DNA from: Xanthomonas sp. CFBP 8443
Lineage (GTDB): Bacteria > Pseudomonadota > Gammaproteobacteria > Xanthomonadales > Xanthomonadaceae
Reading direction: 5' to 3'
DNA length: 64,000 nucleotides
Assembly (NCBI RefSeq): GCF_025666195.1
Contig: NZ_CP102592.1
Coordinates: forward strand, 434,001-498,000
The notes below the pieces were generated by a model that saw only the letters and a list, made by a program, of their open reading frames with translations, did not search any database and was not told the origin of the DNA. Shown one piece after another: positions 17,699 to 26,529 of the stretch. A program made the translations under genes and the position numbers. Each line of letters begins with the position of its first letter. The stretch's first letter is position 1.

Positions 17699-18496
17699 GT
17701 CGCGACTGAAGTCGCTCCCACAAGTGAAGCTTCGCGCTGGGTTTGCTGGAGTGCAGCGCAGAAGTGCTTCGGTCTCCACTGCTGCCGAAGCCGATCGATT
17801 GCTGACGCGTCCTGTCGCGGCTGAAGCCGCTCCTACAGGGAGCCTTGCGCTGAGTTGCTAGGTGCACTGTAGGAGGGGCTTCAGCCCCGACTGGTGCGAA
17901 GCCGATGGATTGCTGATGCCTCCTGTCGCGGCTGAAGCCGCTCCTACAGGAGGTCTTGCGCTGAGTTTGCTGGGTGCACTGTAGGAGCGGCTTCAGCCGC
18001 GACTGCTGCCGGAGCCAATGGAGCTGCTGACTCCGCGCGTCGCGACTGAAGTCGCTCCCACAGGTTGGAGCTTCGCGCTGGGTTGGCCTCGTTGCCGGCG
18101 AACAGCGCATTGCCGCCGTTTGCTGAGTGCACTGCAGGGGGCTTCGGCCTCGACTGGTGCCTAAGCCGATGGATCGCTGATGCCTCCTGTCGCGGCTGAA
18201 GCCGCTCCTACAGGAGGCCTTGCGCTGAGTTTGCTGGGTGCACTGTAGGAGCGGCTTCAGCCGCGACTGCTGCCGGAGCCGATGGAGCTGCTGACTCCGC
18301 GCGTCGCGACTAAAGTCGCTCCCACAGGTGGAGTTTCGCGCTGGGCTCGCCTGGAGTGCAGCGCAGAGGCGCTTCGGTCTCCACTGCTGCCGAAGCCGAT
18401 GGATTGCGGATGCCTCCTGTCGCGGCTGAAGCCGCTCCTACAGGAAACCTTGCGCAAGGTGCCGGGTGCATTGTGGGAGGGACTTCAGTCCCGACG
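17699..18496. repeat. Large palindrome array with 264-bp and ~604-bp duplications
   Basis: At least ten 24-bp palindromes lie at 17699, 17814, 17868, 17925, 17980, 18039, 18189, 18244, 18303, 18419 and 18473, with decayed copies at ~18133 and ~18362. Three consecutive members (17925, 17980, 18039) reappear exactly 264 bp later (18189, 18244, 18303). The first two members (17699, 17814) reappear with their spacer ~604 bp later (18303, 18419). The array fills most of the 1.1 kb between the M28 and EamA genes, and no gene is seen in this stretch. Confidence 0.93.
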
Positions 18497-18703
18497 CGGG
18501 GAGTCTGCCGCGCGGCGATTGCGGCTGATGGCCGGAAGCCTCGGGTTGCCTTTGCAATGACGCAAGCACGTGCTGTGCGCTCAGGATCATGCTGGCTCAG
18601 CGAAGCACCTATCGCCGATGGCTTGAAGGGATCAGCGCCACGTGCAAAACAGCGTGCCGCGCGCGTCGCGCTGCAATGCTGTCGCTGGTCGTGGCCGCTG
18701 GCC

Positions 18704-18709
18704 TAGAAT
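18704..18709 (+). promoter_or_regulatory. TAGAAT -10-like box upstream of the EamA pair
   Basis: TAGAAT lies 30 bp before the ATG at 18740. The -35 region is not clear. It is the likely promoter of the two-gene transporter operon, because the upstream palindrome array should block read-through. Confidence 0.35.
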
Positions 18710-18739
18710 TCATGTCCACACCGCTCGGTCCTTCTGCGC

Positions 18740-19642
18740 ATGTCGTCCTCGCCCTCTCCCGCCACCGCCGTTCCCGCGCGCGGTGGTTTCGTCGTCCTCG
18801 CGCTGCTGCTGGTCTACGTCGTCTGGGGTTCGACCTATCTGGCGATCCGCTTCGCGCTGGAGGGCGGGACGCCGCCGCTGAGCATGGTCTCGGGGCTGCG
18901 CTTCGTGGTCGCCGGCTCGCTGCTGTACGCGGTGCTGCGCTGGCGCGGCGTGGCGGCGCCGACGCGCGCGCAATGGGGGTCGCTGACCGTGCTCGGCGCA
19001 TTGCTGCTGCTGTGCGGCAACGGCATGGTGGTGCTGGCCGAGCGCCAGGTGTCCTCGGGCCTGGCCGCGGTCGCGGTGGCCTCGGTGCCGCTGTGGATGG
19101 CGCTGTTCGGTGCGTTGCGCGGGCAGCATGCCAGCCGCGGCGAATGGCTGGGCATCGTGGTCGGGTTCGCCGGGGTGCTGTGGCTCAATGCCGGCAGCAG
19201 CCTCAGCGCCAGCCCCAAGGGCCTGGTGCTGCTGTTGATCGCGCCGATCGGCTGGGCGTTCGGTTCGGTGTGGTCGCGCGGTCGCGACCTGCCGGCGCCG
19301 TTCATGGCCGCCGCCGGGCAGATGCTGTGCGGCGGCGTGCTGCTGGTCGCCGCGGGCCTGCTGAGCGGCGAGCGCCCGCATGCCTGGCCGACGCCGCACG
19401 CGCTGATGGCGGTCGCCTACCTGTGCGTGTTCGGCTCGATCGTGGCGTTCACCGCCTACGTGTGGTTGTTGCAGAACGTGCGTCCGGTGCTGGCCGGCAG
19501 CTATGCCTACGTCAATCCGGTGATCGCGGTGGCGTTGGGCAGCTGGCTCGGCGGCGAGCGCTTCACCGCCAGCGACCTGGGCGCGATGGCGGTGATCCTG
19601 GCCGGCGTGGTGGTCATCACCGTGGCGCGGACGCGGCGATGA
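18740..19642 (+). CDS. EamA family transporter (YedA-like)
   Basis: A 300-residue inner-membrane protein with ten predicted TM helices in two EamA (DMT) repeats. The first repeat opens with VYVVWGSTYLAIRFAL and has RFVVAGSLLY; the second has APIGWAFGSVWSRG and ends in GAMAVILAGVVVITVARTRR. DMT exporters of this type carry amino acids or metabolites outward; the substrate cannot be read. Its stop overlaps the next transporter gene by ATGA, so the two are co-translated. Confidence 0.85.
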   Translation: MSSSPSPATAVPARGGFVVLALLLVYVVWGSTYLAIRFALEGGTPPLSMVSGLRFVVAGSLLYAVLRWRGVAAPTRAQWGSLTVLGALLLLCGNGMVVLAERQVSSGLAAVAVASVPLWMALFGALRGQHASRGEWLGIVVGFAGVLWLNAGSSLSASPKGLVLLLIAPIGWAFGSVWSRGRDLPAPFMAAAGQMLCGGVLLVAAGLLSGERPHAWPTPHALMAVAYLCVFGSIVAFTAYVWLLQNVRPVLAGSYAYVNPVIAVALGSWLGGERFTASDLGAMAVILAGVVVITVARTRR

Positions 19643-20595
19643 CCGTTACTGAGCAGGAGACGCGGCGCGGGTTGCTGATCACTGCGCTGGCGTTCGCGCT
19701 GTGGGGCGTGGTGCCGGTGTACTGGCATCTGCTCAAGGCGGTGCCGTCGTTTCAGATCATCGCCCACCGCATCGTCTGGAGCGCGGTGCTGGTGGTGGGC
19801 TGGCTGCTGTACCGCACGCGCCTGCAGTGGTGGCGCAGCATCGCCGCACAGCCGCGCGCGCTGGCCATCCTGGCGCTGAGCAGCCTGGCGATCGCGTTCA
19901 ACTGGGGCCTGTACATCTGGGCGATCAACGCCGGCCACGTGATCGAGGCGAGCCTGGGCTATTTCATCAATCCGCTGGTCAACGTGCTGCTCGGCGTGCT
20001 GGTGCTGAAGGAGCGGCTGCGCCCGCTGCAGTGGCTGGCGGTGGCGTGCGCGGCGCTCGGCGTGAGCTGGCTCACCGTCGATGCCGGCGCGCTGCCGTGG
20101 ATCGCGCTGAGCCTGGCCGCCTCGTTCGGGTTGTACGGGTTGCTGCGCAAGCTGGTGCAGGTGGATGCGGTGGCCGGGCTGGGGGTGGAGAGCCTGTACC
20201 TGTTCCTGCCGGCGCTGGGCTTCGTGCTGTGGAGCGAGAGCGGGCACGGCGGCGGTTTCGCCGGCGGTTGGGGCTGGCGCAACGATCTGCTGCTGGTGTT
20301 CGGCGGCGTGGTCACCGCGGTGCCGCTGATCGGCTTCGCCTACGGCGTGCGGCGCATCCCGCTGTCGCTGGTCGGGCTGCTGCAGTACATCGCGCCGAGT
20401 CTGCAACTGCTGCTGGGAGTGTGGTTCTTCCACGAACCGTTCGACACCGGCAAGGCGATCGGCTTCGCCGCGATCTGGATCGGCCTGCTGCTGTTCGCCG
20501 GCGAGAGCCTGTGGCGCTCGGGTTGGGGGCGGCGAGGGGCCGGGATTGGGAATTCGGAATTGGGGATTCGCAAGAGCCGAAGCCGCTCCCCTTGA
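19639..20595 (+). CDS. rarD: RarD-type EamA family transporter
   Basis: A 318-residue DMT-family membrane protein with ten TM helices. It shows the RarD signature: GLLITALAFALWGVVPVYW, IIAHRIVWS, FNWGLYIWAINAGHVIEASLGYFINPL and LGVLVLKERLRPLQW. The substrate is unknown (chloramphenicol sensitivity was linked to rarD in Pseudomonas). The last ~20 residues (after SLWRSGWGRR) are encoded by the GGGATT-type dispersed repeat, so the reading frame appears to have run into the repeat and gained a short basic/Ser tail. It is overlapped with the preceding EamA gene. Confidence 0.9.
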   Translation: MTVTEQETRRGLLITALAFALWGVVPVYWHLLKAVPSFQIIAHRIVWSAVLVVGWLLYRTRLQWWRSIAAQPRALAILALSSLAIAFNWGLYIWAINAGHVIEASLGYFINPLVNVLLGVLVLKERLRPLQWLAVACAALGVSWLTVDAGALPWIALSLAASFGLYGLLRKLVQVDAVAGLGVESLYLFLPALGFVLWSESGHGGGFAGGWGWRNDLLLVFGGVVTAVPLIGFAYGVRRIPLSLVGLLQYIAPSLQLLLGVWFFHEPFDTGKAIGFAAIWIGLLLFAGESLWRSGWGRRGAGIGNSELGIRKSRSRSP

Positions 20596-20655
20596 TAGCG
20601 CGGCGGCCTGCGCAGTCCGCTGTTACGAATCCCCGCTCCCGAATCCCCACTCCCT
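20539..20655. repeat. Inverted pair of GGGATT-type short repeats
   Basis: The forward run (GGGATTGGGAATTCGG...) covers 20539-20572 inside the rarD 3' end. The inverse run (GAATCCCCGCTCCCGAATCCCC) covers ~20632-20655, just before the 3' end of the convergent hydrolase gene. Together they can form an imperfect stem between two convergent genes. Confidence 0.7.
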
Positions 20656-20657
20656 CC

Positions 20658-21815
20658 TCAACCGCGGCCGACGCTCGCAGCCGGGCTGCCCGTCAGCTGC
20701 TGCCCGGCGTCCACGCGCGGCGCCAGCGGCGACGGGCAGTGGCCGTCGTGGCGCTGCGCCGGCAGTTCGGCGAACCAGTCCTCCACGGTCGGCGCCAGCA
20801 GGTCCAGCCGCATCGGCAGGCTGATGTGGTTCTCGCCGGGCATCTCCAGGTAGTGCGCGCGCGGCGCGTCCAGCGCCAGCAGGCGGCCGTGCGCGACCGG
20901 GATGTGCTGGTCGGCGCCGCCATGCAGCAGCAGCACGCAGGCCGGGGCGGCGCGCGCGGCGGCGGTCACGTCGACCTGGTCCAGGTTCAGCGCCAGGCGC
21001 TGGTTGGCGTTGGCGATGACCGCATCCAGGTTCTGCCCGGCGTAGCGCCAGCGCGCCAGGTCCATCGCTGCGCTGGCCATCAGGCCCTGCGGGCGGCTGG
21101 CGAGCATGTGCGGGATCATGTCGCGGATGCCGCGGCCGGCGTTGGCGAAGGATTCCATCGCGACCACGCCGTCGACGTCGCCGCCCAGCTTCTGCGCGGT
21201 GAACAGCGCGGTGGCGGCGCCGTAGGACACGCCGAACAGGTACAGCGGACCCTGCACCTCGCCGCGGGCGCGCAGCGCGCGGATCACCGCGACCACGTCG
21301 TCGGACTCGCGGGTGCCGTAGCCGGCCGGGCCGCCGCCGGAGCGGCCGTGGTTGCGCAGGTCGATGCTGATGCTGCGGTAGCCGGCCTGGGCCAGGTCCA
21401 GCGACCACGGCAGCAGCGAGTCGCCGTCCATCATCCAGCCGTGCAGCAGCACCACGGTACCGCGCGGCGGGGCGTGCGCGCCGGGCTGCGGCGCGGCCAC
21501 GTCCATCGCGAAATCGGCGCGCTCGTGGCCGTTGGCGTCGCGGCCGGCATGCTCGTAGCGGTAGCGCATGCGGTAGTCGCCCGGATCGATCGCCCGCCAG
21601 AAGATCGGGATGCCGCCGGGGGTGAGCACGTGCCCGCTGCGGTTGGGCAGGGTCGACAACAGGCCCTGGATGCGTTCCTCGTCCATCAGCGGCGACACGC
21701 CGCCCGGCGCGACCAGGCGGTCGCTGAGCGAGGTGGAGGTGCCCGCGGCCACGCAGCAGGCCGCCAGGCACAGACTGGCGCAGAGGACGAGCAGGAGGCG
21801 CAGGCGCGACGACAT
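20658..21815 (-). CDS. Alpha/beta-hydrolase lipoprotein
   Basis: A 385-residue protein with a lipoprotein signal peptide (MSSRLRLLLVLCASLCLAACC; lipobox LAAC). The hydrolase core shows the oxyanion strand VVLLHGWMMDGDS, nucleophile elbow FGVSYGAAT, LLLHGGADQHIPV carrying the acid, and PGENHISL carrying the catalytic His. It is therefore a probable esterase or peptidase tethered to the envelope. The start at 21815 begins the signal peptide. It is convergent with rarD and shares a repeat-rich 3' region with it. Confidence 0.83.
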   Translation of the reverse strand: MSSRLRLLLVLCASLCLAACCVAAGTSTSLSDRLVAPGGVSPLMDEERIQGLLSTLPNRSGHVLTPGGIPIFWRAIDPGDYRMRYRYEHAGRDANGHERADFAMDVAAPQPGAHAPPRGTVVLLHGWMMDGDSLLPWSLDLAQAGYRSISIDLRNHGRSGGGPAGYGTRESDDVVAVIRALRARGEVQGPLYLFGVSYGAATALFTAQKLGGDVDGVVAMESFANAGRGIRDMIPHMLASRPQGLMASAAMDLARWRYAGQNLDAVIANANQRLALNLDQVDVTAAARAAPACVLLLHGGADQHIPVAHGRLLALDAPRAHYLEMPGENHISLPMRLDLLAPTVEDWFAELPAQRHDGHCPSPLAPRVDAGQQLTGSPAASVGRG

Positions 21816-22178
21816 GGCGGTAGGCGGTGGATGAACGGCCGCGCAGGCTACCGCCTTCGCTGGCGCGGCTCTACCGCAATTGGATGACGAAACGATGACG
21901 CGGGTCGGCAGGGTGCGCCGAGGCGGGACCGCCAGCCCGGTTTTTCCGCTGCGGCCTGCGCTGTGGCGCATCCACCGTTCCCGAACGGGCCGTGCCGGGC
22001 CTGGCCGGCACCCGGTCGGCGTCGCGCGGCAGCGCCTCGCGTTCAGGTCGGGCCGCGTGGCGCCGGCCCGCGACACGCCGGGCCAGACCCGCGGGTCGCA
22101 TTTGCGCAGGTGGAGGCCGGCCCGCGACCTCGCTTCCTTGCGCCAGGCAGGGCGCCACGATGCCCGGGACCGGCGGCC
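21816..22178. other. Intergenic region without a recognisable gene
   Basis: These 363 bases are GC-rich and separate two minus-strand genes. I see no supported reading frame, RNA or repeat. The hydrolase promoter should lie here. The end near 22178 is the 3' end of the MacB-like permease gene. Confidence 0.5.
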
Positions 22179-23492
22179 TTACAGCGCGCGCAAGGCGGTG
22201 GTGATCGGCAGCCGCGCCGCGCGCAGCGCCGGGAACAGCCCGCCGACCAGGCCGATGCCCAGCGCCCACTTCAGCCCGCTCCACAACAGTTCCGGCGACA
22301 CCTTGAACTGGAACACCACCTGGCTGAAGTTGCTGCCCAGGGTGGACACGCTGTAGCCGTTGAACACGACCCAGGCGATCAGCCCGCCGAGCAGCCCGCC
22401 GAGCAACGCCAGCAGCATCGTCTCCAGCATCACCGCGGTCACCACCGGCAATCCGCGGAAGCCGATCGCGCGCATCGTGGCGATCTCGCGCGCGCGGGTG
22501 GCCACCGCCGCGTACATGGTGTTGAGCGCGCCGAACACCGCGCCCACCGCCATGATCGCGCCGATCACCGTGCCGAGGATGCTGATCAGCTTGCTGAGGT
22601 TGCCGCCCTGCTTGGCGTAGTAGGCGCGGGTGGTTTCCACGTCGAGCTTGAGCCGCGGGTCGGCGGCCATCGCCGCCTTGAACTGGGCGTAGCCGTCCTT
22701 GCCGGCGGTGCGCACGTTGATCGACTGGTAGGCGCTGCGGTTGTAGGTGGAGGCCAGGGTCTGCGCGTCGGCCCACAGTTCCGAATCGTGCGCGTCGCCG
22801 GAGGCGAACACGCCGACCACGGTCCACTGCTCGCGGCCCAGGCTCAGGGTCTTGCCGACCTCCAGCCCGCGGAACTGCGCCTTGGCGCCCTGGCCGACCA
22901 CGATCTCGCGCAGGCCGGCGGCGAAGCGGCGGCCTTCCACGATCCGGACCTTGTCGTGCACCATCCAGCCGGCGTCGCCGACGCCGCGGAACTGCACGTT
23001 GGTGTCGGTGCCCTCGGCCTTGCTCGGCAGGTTGATCACCTGCGACAGCTCCGGGGAGACCAGCGGCTTGCCGTCGGCGCCCTTGGCCACGCCGGCCAGG
23101 CTGGCGATCAGCGGCACCTGGTCGCGGGTGATCACCGAGTTGGTCTCGGCGCCGGAGCCGCCGCGCAGCACGATGGCGGTGGTGTCGTCGCCGGTGCTGC
23201 TGAGCGTGGCCTGGAAGCCTTCGCCCATCGCCAGCATCGCCACCAGCACGCCGACCACGCCGGCGATGCCGACCACGATCACCGACGAGGCGCCCCAGCG
23301 CTGCGGCAGGCTGGCCACGCCGATGCGGGTGGCGGCCAGCGCCAGGCGGCCGCTGCGGGTCAGCAGCAGCCACAGCGCCACGCCGACGGCCAGCGCCAGC
23401 ACCCCGTACCAGGGCAGCGCGATCCACAGCGCCAGCCCGAGGGCCAGCAGCAGCAGCGAGAGCAGATTGCCCAACCATTGTTTGAGTTTCAT
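22179..23492 (-). CDS. MacB/FtsX-type ABC permease (second permease)
   Basis: A 437-residue inner-membrane protein. It has two N-terminal hydrophobic stretches (LLSLLLLALGLALWIALPWYGVLALAVGVALWLLL), then a third at WGASSVIVVGIAGVVGVLVAML. A ~200-residue periplasmic MacB core follows, and the FtsX domain has three TM helices (LISILGTVIGAIMAVGAVFGAL, VVTAVMLETMLLALLGGLLGGLIAWVV, and LGIGLVGGLFPALRAARLPI). AREIATMRAIGFRG is the coupling region. With the paired permease, ATPase and adaptor upstream it forms a MacAB-like or lipoprotein-type exporter. It starts 46 bp after its partner. Confidence 0.87.
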   Translation of the reverse strand: MKLKQWLGNLLSLLLLALGLALWIALPWYGVLALAVGVALWLLLTRSGRLALAATRIGVASLPQRWGASSVIVVGIAGVVGVLVAMLAMGEGFQATLSSTGDDTTAIVLRGGSGAETNSVITRDQVPLIASLAGVAKGADGKPLVSPELSQVINLPSKAEGTDTNVQFRGVGDAGWMVHDKVRIVEGRRFAAGLREIVVGQGAKAQFRGLEVGKTLSLGREQWTVVGVFASGDAHDSELWADAQTLASTYNRSAYQSINVRTAGKDGYAQFKAAMAADPRLKLDVETTRAYYAKQGGNLSKLISILGTVIGAIMAVGAVFGALNTMYAAVATRAREIATMRAIGFRGLPVVTAVMLETMLLALLGGLLGGLIAWVVFNGYSVSTLGSNFSQVVFQFKVSPELLWSGLKWALGIGLVGGLFPALRAARLPITTALRAL

Positions 23493-23538
23493 CAGTGCGT
23501 CTTCCGAGAATGCGATAGAGAACGATGCGGCGGCGGGC

Positions 23539-24696
23539 TCAGCGCCCGGCCAGCGCGTCCACGATCTTCAGCCGCTGCGCGCGCAGCGCCGGCAGCAAGC
23601 CGACCACGATGCCGATGGCGACCATCAGCCCCAGCGCCACCAGCCAGGTCTGCGGGGGCACGCTGCGCATCGGCATCATGCCGCCGCTGGCCGCGGCCAC
23701 GCCGGGGATGATCAGCGCCGCCAGGCCCATGCCGATCAGTCCGCCGAGCACGATCAGCAGTACCGACTCGACCATCACCAGGCTCAGCACGGTGCCGTCG
23801 CGGAAGCCGAGCGTCTTCAGCACCGCCAGCTCCGGGATGCGCTCGCGTACCGCCTGCGCCATGGTGTTGCCGGTGAGCAGCAGCAGGGTGAAGAACACCG
23901 CGCCCATGATCGCGGTGACGATCAGGCCGATGTCGGCGAACTGCTTGGCGAAGGCCTGCGAGAACGCGGCCTCGGTCTGGCTCTTGGTCTCGTGGTCGGA
24001 GTTCAGCGACAGCGCGTCGATCGCCTGCGCCACCCGCGAGGCCTGGTCGGCGCTGCCCAGCTGCACGGTGTACCAGCTGACCTTGTTCTTGATGTAGTCG
24101 TTGGACTCGTCGAAGTATTTCCAGTTCATCATCAACTGGTTTTCCGCCTGCGCGTTCTTGGCGTCCTTGACCTTGAAGATGGTGGTCAGGGTCAGCGGCC
24201 AGTCGTTGCTGCCGCCGCGCGGGAAGATGGTGGCCTGCAGCGGGATGGTGTCGCCGATCTTCCAGCCGTGCTTCTTGGCCAGCGCCGCGCCGACTGCCGC
24301 GGCGGTACGGGTTTCGCGGAACGCCTTGAGCTGCGCCGGCGGCACGTCGTACTCGCTGTACACGTCGAAGAAGTTCGGCGCCACCGAGAAGTTGGGGAAG
24401 AAGTTCTTCGGATCCTGGTAGATGCCGCCGAACCACATCGCGTAGGTGACCTTCTTCACCCCGGGCACCGACTCGATCTGCGATTGCAGGCTGACCGGCA
24501 GCGACTGGGTGATCGACAGCCGCGAAGATACGATCAGCCGGTTGGCGCCTTCGACGCTGCCGCCGGAGTTGAACGCCACGCGCACCGAGTCGAGCATGCC
24601 GAACAGCAGGAACGCGGCGACCACCGACAGCAGGGTCAGCAGGGTGCGGGTCTTGCTGCGGAACAGCTGCGCCCAGACCAACGAAAAGTATTTCAT
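23539..24696 (-). CDS. MacB/FtsX-type ABC permease (first permease)
   Basis: A 385-residue FtsX-fold permease. TM1 is at residues ~15-38 (RTLLTLLSVVAAFLLFGML). A periplasmic domain of ~230 residues follows, with YAMWFGGIYQDPKNFFPNFSV. The C-terminal three TM helices include ADIGLIVTAIMGAVFFTLLLLTGN and end LLPALRAQRLKIVDALAGR. RIPELAVLKTLGFRDG is the ATPase-coupling helix typical of the family. It probably heterodimerises with the next permease. It is 76 bp downstream of the ATPase gene. Confidence 0.87.
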   Translation of the reverse strand: MKYFSLVWAQLFRSKTRTLLTLLSVVAAFLLFGMLDSVRVAFNSGGSVEGANRLIVSSRLSITQSLPVSLQSQIESVPGVKKVTYAMWFGGIYQDPKNFFPNFSVAPNFFDVYSEYDVPPAQLKAFRETRTAAAVGAALAKKHGWKIGDTIPLQATIFPRGGSNDWPLTLTTIFKVKDAKNAQAENQLMMNWKYFDESNDYIKNKVSWYTVQLGSADQASRVAQAIDALSLNSDHETKSQTEAAFSQAFAKQFADIGLIVTAIMGAVFFTLLLLTGNTMAQAVRERIPELAVLKTLGFRDGTVLSLVMVESVLLIVLGGLIGMGLAALIIPGVAAASGGMMPMRSVPPQTWLVALGLMVAIGIVVGLLPALRAQRLKIVDALAGR

Positions 24697-24772
24697 GTTC
24701 GATTCTCCAGGGAACGGTACGCCGTGGCGCGGTACGCGCGCCGCGGCTGGCCGCGATGCGGCAGCGGCCGGT

Positions 24773-25465
<693 letters not shown>

Positions 25466-25602
25466 GGTGGTGTTCCTGGCAGTGGACGGGTAGTGGATGT
25501 GCCGATTGCGGTGAGGCGGTTCGCGGATGCTTTCAATTGCGATGCTGTTGCTGTGCTTTTGCTTTTGGCTTTACCGGGTCCCTTACGTAGCGGCGAATAG
25601 GG

Positions 25603-26157
25603 CGGGAAAAACCCCGAAGGGGCGGCGCACAGGGATGTGCGCCGTTCGCGGCAGGGGCAGGATGCCCCTTCCGCGAATCCCGTCCTGTTCGCGGACCCGG
25701 AGCGCGCAGCGCGGAGGGCGCGGAGTAGGGTGTGCTTGACCAGCCTTCGGCTGTGGTGAAGCGCTTCTTTTGGTTACTTTTCTTTGCACAAGCAAAGAAA
25801 AGTAACTCGCCGCAGGCGAAAGCTTTGCTTTTGCTCCTTCAGTGGTGGAGCTCTTGTAGGAGCGGCTTCAGCCGCGACACTTTCCTGACAGAACCAGTCG
25901 CGGCTGAAGCCGCTCCTACAAAAGCAAACGCCCAAGCAAAAAAGCAACAGCAAAGCAAAAGCTTCCGCCCTAGGGCGGGTCACTTTTCTTTGCTCGCGCA
26001 AAGAAAAGTAACCAAAAGAAAGCGCGCCCTGCCTACGCGCCCTCCGCGCTGCGCGCTACGGGTCCGCGGATGCACCGGGGATTCGCGGAAGGGGCATCCT
26101 GCCCCTGCCGCGAACGGCGCACATCCATGTGCGCCGCCCTTCGGGTTTTTCCCCGGT
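25603..26157. repeat. 0.55-kb nested palindrome inside the exporter cluster
   Basis: Two long arms match as inverse complements. 25621-25680 pairs with 26079-26138 with a single mismatch in 60 bp, and 25690-25725 pairs with 26038-26070. 25767-25806 pairs with 25981-26018, and each of these is itself a hairpin built on TTACTTTTCTTTGC. The centre holds an inverted pair of GCGGCTTCAGCCGC palindromes (25855-25878, 25897-25920). No gene is seen in the 1,064 bases between the ATPase and adaptor genes. Confidence 0.93.
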
Positions 26158-26254
26158 CCATCCGCCGCTGCGGAAGGGAACCCAGGAAGCCAACAGCAAC
26201 AGCAACAGCAAAGCCGAGCAACAACGGAGCCGAGCAGCAGCTAGAGCAACATCT

Positions 26255-26296
26255 AGAGCAAGAGCAAGAGCAAGAGCAAGAGCAAGAGCAAGAGCG
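26255..26296. repeat. Hexanucleotide microsatellite (AGAGCA)7
   Basis: Seven head-to-tail AGAGCA units, the last ending in G, follow a short CAACAG-rich stretch at ~26193-26215. The tract is intergenic, ~230 bp downstream of the adaptor stop codon. Six-base units keep reading frames unchanged when copy number varies. Confidence 0.9.
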
Positions 26297-26529
26297 GTAT
26301 GGCGGTTGGAGCTTGTGCAGGCAATTGCAGGCTTGATGCATCACGGGCAAGAACCATGCGATGCGGTGAAACGACTGGTTTCAGCGACACTCGCTATGGC
26401 AATAACTGGAACGAAAACAAAGTAACGGCGCCGTCTTCATGGCGATGGAGCAAGGCGGTGGCGACAGGGGCGACACGGACGGCATGCAATGGTTCGCGCC
26501 AAAGCGCGGTACCTCACACGCGTCCGCCG

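Noticed and set aside
26070..26425. Glu/Gln-rich short proteins over the hexanucleotide repeat
   Set aside because: They are translations of the microsatellite and the palindrome arm, without ribosome sites.
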